A stretch of 64,000 bases of DNA from Lotus japonicus. Lineage: Eukaryota; Streptophyta; Magnoliopsida; Fabales; Fabaceae. The stretch is taken from positions 35,035,158-35,099,157 of the forward strand of contig NC_080042.1 in NCBI RefSeq assembly GCF_012489685.1, given 5' to 3'. The notes under the pieces are model-generated. The model saw only the letters and a program-made list of their open reading frames with translations. It did not search any database and was not told the origin of the DNA. A program made the translations under genes and the position numbers. Of this stretch, positions 55,251 to 64,000 are shown piece by piece (the first letter of the stretch is position 1; each line of letters opens with the position of its first letter).

Positions 55251-55805
55251 ACTAAGATGTGGTAATTTCGATAAGTATCACCACCTCATGCTATGCATTT
55301 TTTTCATAAGTTTTCTCTCTCAAATTATTATTAGTTCATAGATGATGTCATATTTTTATTTTCTAACTTTTCAGTTATTTAAATATTTAATAATTTCATA
55401 TTTTCAAAAATAACTATTGTATTAAAATGACAGCTATTAATGATATTAGAATAATTAACAAAATTCAATTGTGACTTTTTTTAAAAATAACTACCGTATT
55501 AAAATGACATTTAATGGTTATTATGATATTAAAATAAGTAACATAAGACAATTGTGACTTTTCTACCAAAATAGTTTATGACATTTGAGGGTTATTATTG
55601 ATATTTTTTTAGTATATCGGAAAGATAAACTGCACCCTCCAGGGATCGATCCCTGGACCTTGCACTCCCCAACCCATATGTTCCAAACTCTAATTTATTG
55701 ATATTAGACAAATAAACAAAAGTCAATTGTGATTTTTCTACTATTAAAAAAAGGAATTAGAATAACGTCGTGAAATAACGTTGTGAATGTGACAAGGATC
55801 TGATA
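55251..55805. other. AT-rich spacer with palindrome
   Basis: Contains diverged direct repeats (ACTATTGTATTAAAATGACA / ACTACCGTATTAAAATGACA at about 55410 and 55490) and the palindrome at 55638-55657. No gene seen. Confidence 0.45.
55638..55657. repeat. Perfect 20-bp palindrome
   Basis: TCCAGGGATCGATCCCTGGA is its own reverse complement. Its core GGATCGATCC is close to a tRNA B box. Confidence 0.9.
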
Positions 55806-57734
55806 CTATAAATAAAATAAAGTTGTGAATGTGGGTTTTTGACAAGGCAAGTAAACAGAGGTAGCAACAGATGTCCATAACATAAGAAGTACAACAAAAT
55901 ATGGTTTGGTTCGACAAATAAATCTATAATGCAATGACTCCATAGATCCGATATATTCCCTACGATTTACGCACCGGAGAAGTGCGGGAAAGCAATGCAC
56001 CGGAACCTACCCAAAATCCAAAAATAAACTTATACAGTTTTCCTACAAGCTTTAACCAATGATGGTAAGCTTCTCTACCCAAGGCCCTCCATCATCACTC
56101 AAGTCTTATGTTGATCAACCAAAGGCCCTCAGGTCGATCTACTCACTTTTTATGAAGTCTTCCCGTCGATTAGCAATCACCTTCTCCCTGCAACACAGCA
56201 GCCACTCACAACACCACTTGTGATGGCCTCGAAGTTTTCCGACCGCCCAACCACAAACAACACAAACAATGCATATAAGGGTGAACTTCCTAGGGTAATG
56301 TCTAATACACTATAGCATAACTCAGTATAGCAATAGAAAACATGTAATTAGTGAAGTTGATTAGAGTAGCAGAAGAAAGGGGGTTTGAATTGTGCCCACT
56401 AAAATCTTGGTTCTCCAAACGATATAAAGATTTATCATCTTCGTTGGTATCGTTTGGTGTAGCAGAAATAGGTAAGCAGGGAAGTAGACGATGCACTCTA
56501 GTAATTTCATCTTCGTTGGCTGCGTCCAGTCCTTGGCAACGCCAAGATTTCACTAAGCTCAAGTATCAATGACTTCTCCATACAAGTATTATAATACATT
56601 CCTCTTCAAGCATAATAAGTATTCTTTTTCTCTGCCTCTTTAGGCATAACGAGTATTCTTTTGCCACTGCCTCTCCAGGTATTACAGAGTATTCTTTTGC
56701 CACTACCTCTCCAGGAACAAGTATTCGAATGACTCCTCCTCACTATGTATTATCAGGACTCCTCATTTACAACACGTTTAAATGACTTCTCCTCAAACGA
56801 TCTTTCGCAAGATCGTTTCATCTACAAATAGTCTCTTTTAATAAGAGTGATGGTAGATACATTTAAGTTCATGAATCATAAAATATTTAAGACGAGGTTT
56901 GACTCTTAGTGTATACTTTATGTTTTGTTACATGTGAGAGTTACATAGAATTTGACTGTTAAGAAAATCTGCCCATGTTGAAGCAGACGATATTGATGAT
57001 CATCTCTGAGTTATGAGCTCTGAGGCTTCTTTTCACGCTTAAGTGATTTGAGCATAGAAGCACAATCTATGTGAGCATAAGCGCTACCTCTTCAAGTCTT
57101 CACTTCTTCGTTTTATACTTCTGAATCTTCTATGAGTGAAAGATAGTCGTTGCAGCCCGTTGGAGAGTGTTCTTCACAAAGCTTCTAGGTGTTGGATCAA
57201 ACGGTACAAAATGTACTTGCGTCAGAGCGTTGTACTGTTTGATGGAGGCCCTTTGTAACACCCCGATTTCGGTGGCATCACTTTAGTAACCAAAAGTAAA
57301 CTTAATGCGGAAAAACGTGAAATATTTTTTTTTTCGATAATAACTAAGACAAGACTGAATTAAATAAAACCCAACACTAACAATAATCAGAACTAATATA
57401 CAATATATAAACAGCCCCCGCTGTAGTAGTAACCTCGTCACGAGTAAACCTCCAGTGACGGAAAGAAAAGTGTAACGCCCGAAGGCAAAATATACAAACC
57501 AAATGAAAAGGGTGAAGTGCCCGCAACACCATCCCTCAAAACTGAGAATCAGCTGACCCAATGGCCTGAAAATAAGACTTCCTAAGTCCAACCAACTCTC
57601 TGTGATTCCTGTAAAGAAACCACACAAAAAGCTATAGGTGGGAAGCTACCCTGTCCCAAAAGAAACAAATGATGTTCAGAGCTAAGACTCTACTCCTACA
57701 CTAATCCCATCTTGAGGAGCTCACACCAGCACTA

Positions 57735-57900
57735 AAACCTACATGCTAGCATGATCGTCGTCCGAATTCGAAATCCAGAACGACCTAGTCTATGTACACC
57801 ATCCGTCATCCTCTCGCTACCGCGACGCGCTCCTGTTCCAGCATCCCAACCTAGTTTCCCCCGAAGGGTGGACCATGGTGAACCAGTCCGCAATACTCAT
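57735..57900 (-). pseudogene. LTR-encoded protein remnant, internally deleted
   Basis: ATG 57900 follows TGTCAG and starts MSIADWFTMVHPSG. The reading then jumps to sequence matching the last ~30 codons of the copy 1 protein, with frame breaks. About 300 bp of the middle is gone. Confidence 0.6.
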
Positions 57901-58388
57901 CTGACAAAAGGCGTTGTCCGCCAAAACACACACAGAAGACGCGAGGGTCAACTCTAAAGAACTATGTAGATAATAAACCAATAAATATAAATAAGATAAT
58001 AGCCACTTAGGCTTATAACTAGGGATAACATCCTAGGGTTGCATATTTCCACAAAGAATATAACGACTGTAAATCACAGTTAACATGCATCAAGTAGAAC
58101 TAACAAGTATCAAACACACTCATCAACTATGTCAGTATGCATGTTGCATGAAATGATATGCAGGTTAACCCAGTCAACCAATATGCAATCCGGAACGGAT
58201 GGACATCATCGGATCAGCCCTTCACCAGCCACGGTGGTGCCATTTCGGCCCGTGATGCCTCTTACTCCAACATCATCATGTAGTCAGATCAGCATAAAAC
58301 CCGAAGGCCTGCCATTTCGGTCTGCTACTAAGAGTCGCCTAATAGCGCTCTTACGCGGAAATCCGGGTCTTATGACCATTTTGGAATC

Positions 58389-58504
58389 CACCGAGGTCCG
58401 GTATCACGCCGTGTATTAACCTCCAATTCACCGAGGTCCGGTATCACGCCGTGTATTAACCTCAAATTCACCGAGGTCCGGTATCACGCCGTGTATTAAC
58501 CTCC
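58389..58504. repeat. Three 40-bp tandem repeats in LTR copy 4
   Basis: Unit CACCGAGGTCCGGTATCACG followed by CCGTGTATTAACCTC. Copy 1 has a single diverged unit (about 4210-4250). Confidence 0.93.
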
Positions 58505-58689
58505 TATGTATGCATGAGTGCAATGTGATTAGCCAAACAACGTCTCCGACCTCACTCGACACGTCGCCACGTGTTCTAGGTAAATTAATGTCTCTAAAAG
58601 CTTACCCTAAGGTAAAAGTCGATTCTGCGACAAAATACAATAATCATAAAATGAGTGCAACCACTCACGATAACTCTTCAAGTCATCAA

Positions 58690-58832
58690 AGCTCTCACGA
58701 AGTCTCACGCTTCAGTGAAGTTCCATGCTATTCACGAGGTCTCACGCCTCAGTGAAGGTCCATGCTTTCCACAAGGTCTCACGCCTCAGTGGAGTATCAC
58801 GCATTCACAAGGTCTCACGCCTCAGTGAAGCT
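58690..58832. repeat. Hairpin minisatellite in LTR copy 4, 4 units
   Basis: Four units of the same TTCACGAGGTCTCACGCCT type as in copy 1, which has seven. Confidence 0.88.
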
Positions 58833-60430
58833 TCTCGGCTCATCCCTTGGATGGCTAACAAACTGCTCAACGAGCGAATGAGTACCAACATACTCATAAC
58901 TTACTAAACTCCTCAACACTTGGATCCGACGACACTCCTCGCTTTTCCAAAACTATGATTTGACTTCCAATGCCTTCCTTCGAGGTTGTTATCATTACTT
59001 AAAGATTTTGAGGTTATTTAAGGTCTTATGAATTTTCTTTATAAAATAGATTCCATTTTGTCTTATCGCAAGTCTTATACATTTGCAGGATCTCCCAATC
59101 CCAAGTCGCTTCCAGAGGATGTCTCGATCCACTAAACAGAATTAAGGCCCGAACCTCGTTCGTCCTATCAAACTTTCTCAAAACTCTCAAAATAAAATCG
59201 GCATGACCTGCCCGCTATTCTCACCGTTCAGAATCTCAGATTCCAGTACAGAGCATATTTAAATCATCACGATCAACAACATGTCATATATCAATAAATC
59301 GCATCATAAACACTTAGCACTTAGCATATAAAGCATGCACCACACATCCTAGATTACCCACATAGCACATAGCATGTAAGTCAATCTTCAAAAACATTCA
59401 GTAGATGAATCATCTACATTGTCAGCCGAAGCCTCAGAAAACATTTTCAATCACACACAATCCCAGTGCATAAACAGTAAACAATGTCGAAACATCGACC
59501 CTAAGCATTAACTAGAGATTCAGTGAGAAGCCCTCACCTGTAGGTTCTCCAGAATAATCAACTAGTGCTTCCTCGCACTCAAAGTGTTGTTCCTCAGGAA
59601 ATTCCTCAAAAGTTCCTTTAAAACAAAATCACAGAATTACTATCAGAATCTATCGGAAACTAAGCTATCGATACTTACTAAGGTTACTCGAAGTAATCTA
59701 TACTCTAAGGTACGATAATCTAGCGCGAAAGACAAGTTTTCGGAAAAAGGAAATTTCCTCCTCCCCCCTTATAGCTCTCGGCCACTATAGGTAATTGTAG
59801 GGTTCGATTTTTCTTCGATCAAACTTGGTTCCTATGCTTTCATAAGCCGTAACTAAGGGTATTCTGAACTCGGAAAAATTATCGGATCAAAAACTGTCGC
59901 AGGGGTATTTTGGTCATGATTTTTAACTTAGAAATTTCAAAACTGAAATCCCAAAAATAAAATTTTGCAGGGACGTCACCAACGACGTTTATGACAACTA
60001 ATCCTACTAGCACTAAGCTAAGGCTATAGTTTTCAGCCTAAAGGTTGAAGCTTTACTCCAAAAACTCCAAAATGGGTATTTTAGGCTAAAATCGATTCCG
60101 GCGGAATTCCGGCGACATAACGGAAAATCTAACCCGGCAGAAGTGATCTTGGGCATACATAGAAGAGGTTTAGAATCAGAAATGAAAGATTCAGGATAGT
60201 TTTGCAAAAACCCATAAACTATCCACTCAGAAAACTCTACAGAAAAGCTATGGAAAAAGCGATCAGAGGTAAGGATTAGCGACTATACCTCGAAGCCTTG
60301 AAGTAGCAACTAACGGATCAACGATCAAGCAAACGATGAAGAAAAACTCTTCTTCCTTCTTCCTTGTTCTTGGCCGCGGTTTAGAGGAGAGAAAATGGAG
60401 GAAAATTGTGTTTTTTCTTCCTTTGTTTGC

Positions 60431-60438
60431 TATATATA
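60431..60438 (-). promoter_or_regulatory. TATA box of LTR copy 4
   Basis: The inverse of TGCTATATATAGAAGG, at the place equivalent to 6290 in copy 1. Confidence 0.55.
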
Positions 60439-62075
60439 GAAGGTGGAAATTAGCGGGAAAATGAAAGTTTCGCGAATCTGATTTTTCCGGCATCATTCTC
60501 CATGAATTCTAAGATAGGTTTTGGCAAAGGAATTCCTAAGCTAAGAAGATGTCTCCTTGTATTTTTGGCAACTAATGCAAAGTCGGTGCAAAGTCGGTGT
60601 AAAACTATTTTACCCGATAAGTTGCTTTTTGCATCGAATGTCGGAATGGAAAACTTCCTTCGGAAGAAAGATTGAAATCATCAAGAGAAATAGGTGTACG
60701 CGTGTAGAATATTCATTTGAAGCTCTGAATAGAAAAAGTCTTCATTGTCGAGAAATTCTAGGGTTTTGAAATACCAGGGATTCGGTTTCGGCAAACTTCC
60801 GATGATTGGAATCGGACGTTCGTAGATCCTAGAGTTTCGCCTCGAAACGATTGTGATATATGGAAAAAGAGAAGTTCTAACATTTCTCTGAAGATTTTTG
60901 GAATTAACTTCCGTCGTGCCTAAAAGTGAAAATTAGCTATATACTAGGGTTTCTGACCTAGGTTTAAGCGTATAACGATCGTGCTATAACTTAAATCGAC
61001 TTCGATAAAATCCTTTGACTTTTCCTGAACTTTCTCCTTCATAAATATATTTCCTTTAATAAACTTTTGTTCAGGTTTCCCTTCTCAATACGTCAAACCT
61101 AATCGTGAATGGAAATCTCTTCCACTTATTCTAAGCTTAAAAACTTGGGTCTTACACCCTTTGTTGGGAAGATGTAATCTATCATCTAGCAGGTAGCATA
61201 GGTCTGAATTGCTATCTGTTGGTGTAGAGATAAGGAAATCTGATAGTGACACCACGATACCATTTATTTTCATCATAGCATTTGTGGCAGAGATTGAGAT
61301 TTCATCTTGAAACTTTTGCACAAAGCTTTCTTGGCTTTAACTTCAACGAGAAGTGTACTTCATTTGACTTTGTAGCTTGGTTGAGTGAGAGCTTGATTCC
61401 TTAGATGATCTTCTGCTTCTATCGTCTTCATTCTGCTTCAGACAATCTTTGTTCATCATTCTCTTGATCTTTAGACGATAATACTTGCTTCAGCTAATAT
61501 GTGTTCCATCAGATGATGTAACTGTGATGCACATTCTTCATTTTGTTCTTCTAAGCTTTGTAGACGATGCTCTTTGCTTTGACCATTCTTCCCTTAGAAG
61601 ATTTTATCTGTACAACACATGCTTCATTTCTTTCTTCAATTAGTCATTCAGAATGAGATTGATAGCGCTTACCCCGGGTTCATTTAAATGAGAAAAGAAT
61701 TCCAGGAGCAGTCAGCTGCAAAATCTGACTAATGAAATATTCGTCGGATGAGAAAACTTCCTTCACAGAAAAGATTCCTAGAGGTCAAATGATTAAGTTA
61801 AAGCGAACGAAACCTCCGGAAGAAGCTCTGAACACAAAATCCTTTGATCCAGGGGCTCACATAAGTCCTTGCGGTGATAAAATATAATTTTATCGGGTTT
61901 CCGGAATGCGAACCCTATACATATATTGAATATTCTACATTGTTTCACTTGTCAATTCATCAATCACTTGTACTGGTTCCTCTCACGCTTACACAACACC
62001 CTAGGCATGAGTCCGAATTTACTTAATTCCCCTAATTCTAAAACTTGGGTCTTACAGTTGAGGAGATGGAATTCA

Positions 62076-62350
62076 ATCGTGTTTTTCTGATTGGTTAAGG
62101 GGATTTACCTTAACCATGTTTATTGATCGGTTGAGGGGATGAACCTCAATCGTGTTTTGTTAATTGATTAAGGGGATGGACCTTAATCTTGTTCGTTGTT
62201 GGGATTTTGGGGATGGACCTTAAACTTGTGTGTTGCTAGTTTGATTAAGGGGATGAACCTTAATCTTGTGTTACTTGTTTGATTAAGGGGATGAACCTTA
62301 ATCTTATGTGTTGCTAGTTTGATTAAGGGTGGACCTTAATACTGATGTTT
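62076..62350. repeat. Minisatellite of hairpin units (about 7 copies)
   Basis: Units of about 35-40 bp with the core ATTAAGGGGATGAACCTTAAT, an inverted repeat (ATTAAGG / CCTTAAT) around GGATGAA. Units are more regular towards the right. Confidence 0.85.
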
Positions 62351-62789
62351 GGTTTAATCGTTTGAACTTCGGGTCGTGCAAGCACTATAGAGGTACGTGG
62401 TGCTGCTCTGGTGAGGGCCTGGAGATATACATTGTGTAGGCGGCGAGCTTACGAACTCATGACGTAACTCATGGTCACCAAAAAGGAATATGTGTTGCTG
62501 TTAATTATTAATTACATGCCTTATATTGCTATGCCAAATTATGCTATGATATATATTACATTACTCTAGGAAGTTGACCATTGCATGCCTTGTTTGTTTT
62601 GTTTTTGCTCAGGCGGTCGACAAACTTCCAGGCCATAATGGGTGTTGCCGGGAGTAGCTGCTTGTTGCTAAGAGAAGGTGATCGGGTTGATCGAGGGGGA
62701 AGACTTCCTCGGAGTGAGTGGATCATCCAAAGAATGTAAAAGTGGTTTTAAATATAAGGCTAGGGCCTTAGGTAGTGAAGCTTACCACC
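62351..62789 (+). mobile_element. Fragment of a related long LTR
   Basis: The segment TTTTTGCTCAGGCGGTCGAC at 62609-62628, followed by AAACTTCCAGG, matches the conserved stretch just before the LTR ORF in copies 2 and 3 (GGGCGGTCGACAAACTGTCAG). An ATG follows, but the short frame has no resemblance to the LTR protein. The fragment stops near 62790. Confidence 0.4.
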
Positions 62790-64000
62790 AAGGTTCTAAA
62801 TATCGTTTGCGGTCGCGTTGCGGATTTCGCGATAACGGATATTATCGTTGCTGCGGTATGTGTTGCGCCTATTGCGGTGTGAATGACTCTCAGATTTTCA
62901 CAAATTATGTTTAAAATGCATAAATCATGTGAAAAAAGAAATATTATTATATAACATATATTATTGATCATAATAGTAACATCTACATTATACAAAAACT
63001 CATGACATATATTTTAAATCTTCATAAGATGTCAAAAAGTAAAGAAAATAATTAGAAAATGATTGATATGAATACATTAGTAGCTACTAATATATTTAAT
63101 AAAATTCATACATTAACATAAATCAAACAATAAGAATCATTCAAAAGAATCATATGTCTATTAAGCTAGATATAAAGCTAGATAATCAAATAAAAAGCTA
63201 GATAATCAAATAAAAAAAAACTACATATAATATAACCCATTTCAGTTTTTTTTTTAAATCCATATAACCCATTCAACGAATTTGTTATGAGCCCAAACCA
63301 ACACCCTTTTAACCAATTAAACAAATTAATTCAGAATCAATTCCAGGGAAGGGAAAAACTAAATCATGGGCATAATTTTAGGGAAATCAGAAAATCAAAA
63401 TATGATAAAATAAATAACAAAACTGACCCCACTTTTTTTAAGAGAAAAAAATCAAAATCTTTCCACTCTCCTCCCATTCCAAAACACGATCAACAAAAAC
63501 CCAAAAGCCAGAGAGAAGACAACTGCAGATCTGAAGAGATTGAACTTGAAGGGTGAAGAAGAGACAGAAGAGAAGAGTGAAGACGAGAGCGTCGCGGACA
63601 GTGTACGGTGGTTTTGGGTGGCAGCGCGGCTGCGCTGGTCGGTCAGAGGCTTGGAGCACGAACTGACGAACTCATCTCAGTTCTCACTTCTCACGGTCAA
63701 AGTCTCAGAGTCAGAGAGCAAGAGGGAAAAACACAGGAAGAAGGGAAGATAGAGGTTTCTGAGTTGAATCTAAGAAAAAGCTGAAATTTGGTACAAGATT
63801 CTCCAATTCTCCATTGATTCTCTCTAAAATTGATTCCGAAAATGGGTTTTTTTGGAGGAAAAGAAGAAGTCACGGCAGTAACGGCGTTACAAGGCTCTGT
63901 AACGCCTCTGTTGCGGCCGATACGCCGTTACGGTGCGGCCGTTACACGTGATTCTGCATAGCACCGAGAAATCGTTCCGTAACGGTAACGTTCCTCGCCG
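62790..64000. repeat. CG-rich inverted-type repeat reaching the window edge
   Basis: 62790-62880 (GGTTCTAAATATCGTTTGCG, then TTGCGGATTTCGCGATAACG) and 63880-64000 (GTTACGGTGCGGCCGTTACA and similar) are unusually rich in CG and TAACG words. An AT-rich middle lies between them. This looks like the ends of a DNA transposon with subterminal repeats, but the right end is cut off. Short frames at 63287-63752 have no homology I recognise. Confidence 0.35.

Larger units (their letters stand above)
57254..61156 (-). mobile_element. Solo gypsy LTR, 3.9 kb (LTR copy 4)
   Basis: TGTAACACCC to GGGTCTTACA with a perfect ccctt duplicate (57249-57253 and 61157-61161). It belongs with copy 1. The LTR ORF is reduced by an internal deletion. 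It has a TATA box at 60431-60438, a GAG/GTATAG donor-like site near 60287, a 3-copy 40-bp repeat, and a 4-unit hairpin minisatellite. Confidence 0.93.
56352..61638 (-). mobile_element. Sirevirus-like solo LTR (~1.4 kb), split by a gypsy solo LTR
   Basis: On the plus strand it starts TGAAGTTGATTAGAGTAGCA and ends TTTCTTTCTTCA, with the duplicate attag on both sides (56347-56351 and 61639-61643). The start resembles the Sirevirus LTR end (AGAAAGGGGG, then TTTGAAT), giving minus orientation. It has a tandem repeat of AGTATTCTTTTGCCACTGCC (56650-56720). No internal region is attached. Confidence 0.72.
55806..62056 (-). mobile_element. Degenerate third-type long LTR with nested solo LTRs
   Basis: The right end (AATTCTAAAACTTGGGTCTTACA at 62056) matches the ends of the TGTAAG-type gypsy LTRs. 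The segment 56205-56262 (inverse of GGTTGGGCGGTCGG, then AAAACTTCGAGGCC) matches the region around the LTR ORF start. Two solo LTRs are inserted between these parts. No intact ORF is left. The left end is approximate; I could not find a terminal TG with a matching duplicate of gttga. Confidence 0.45.

Noticed and set aside
62678..63752. Short frames near the right edge as host genes
   Set aside because: They overlap CG-rich repeat sequence and have neither homology nor plausible splice context.

Overview
This is nuclear DNA from a flowering plant, most likely a legume. The Rieske protein, the SIP-type aquaporin, plant LTR retrotransposon families, a LINE and MITEs all fit. The species is my inference (something like Lotus). 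Only two host genes are clear. One is the mitochondrial Rieske iron-sulfur protein of complex III: plus strand, exons 13351-13501 and 16728-17371. The other is a SIP1-type aquaporin: minus strand, exons 53595-53909, 52312-52584 and 48630-48779. Almost everything else is transposable-element sequence, much of it nested.

Layout. 1-7002 is a minus-strand Ty3/gypsy element running off the left edge: a pol fragment, a broken gag/protease, a PBS and a 4.2-kb 5' LTR. 7003-12130 is a LINE-like remnant interrupted by a plus-strand solo LTR (7482-11467) of the same superfamily. 12130-13350 is the Rieske upstream region with two MITE-like insertions. The Rieske intron carries a near-perfect 0.7-kb tandem duplication. 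18.4-19.2 kb is a duplicated low-copy repeat, and 19.25-21.2 kb is the 3' end of an Athila/Tat-like element. 21902-46058 is one long gypsy LTR split by nested insertions. A 12.25-kb Sirevirus-type Ty1/copia element (element A, 22239-34489, TSD ctgta) is inserted directly. A long-TIR MITE (36644-44766, TSD aatga) is also inserted, and it contains a second, deleted Sirevirus (element B, 36671-43838, minus strand, TSD cctaa). 46.8-48.2 kb is a LINE 3' end. 48.6-53.9 kb is the aquaporin gene. 55.8-62.1 kb is another nest: a degenerate long LTR, a Sirevirus-like solo LTR (TSD attag), and a gypsy solo LTR (TSD ccctt). 62-64 kb holds a hairpin minisatellite and a CG-rich repeat.

Two signals stand out. 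First, the ~4-kb gypsy LTRs encode a protein. An acidic ORF beginning M-S-(L/M)-(G/A)-(D/E)-W-F-(S/T) sits in the downstream third of the LTR. It is intact in one LTR and nearly intact in two others from a divergent subfamily. It lies behind a conserved TATA box, a conserved GAG/GTA splice-donor-like site, and usually a TGTCAG acceptor-like site abutting the ATG. Second, both Sireviruses carry an antisense ORF for a small charged coiled-coil protein between the env-like region and the 3' LTR. It has its own TATA box on the antisense strand in both copies, and its differences are rich in synonymous changes. The Sireviruses also share a gag/pol +1 frame offset, four GGGGGAG/CAGGGGGAG polypurine tracts, and gag-pol that is far more similar than their LTRs or antisense genes.
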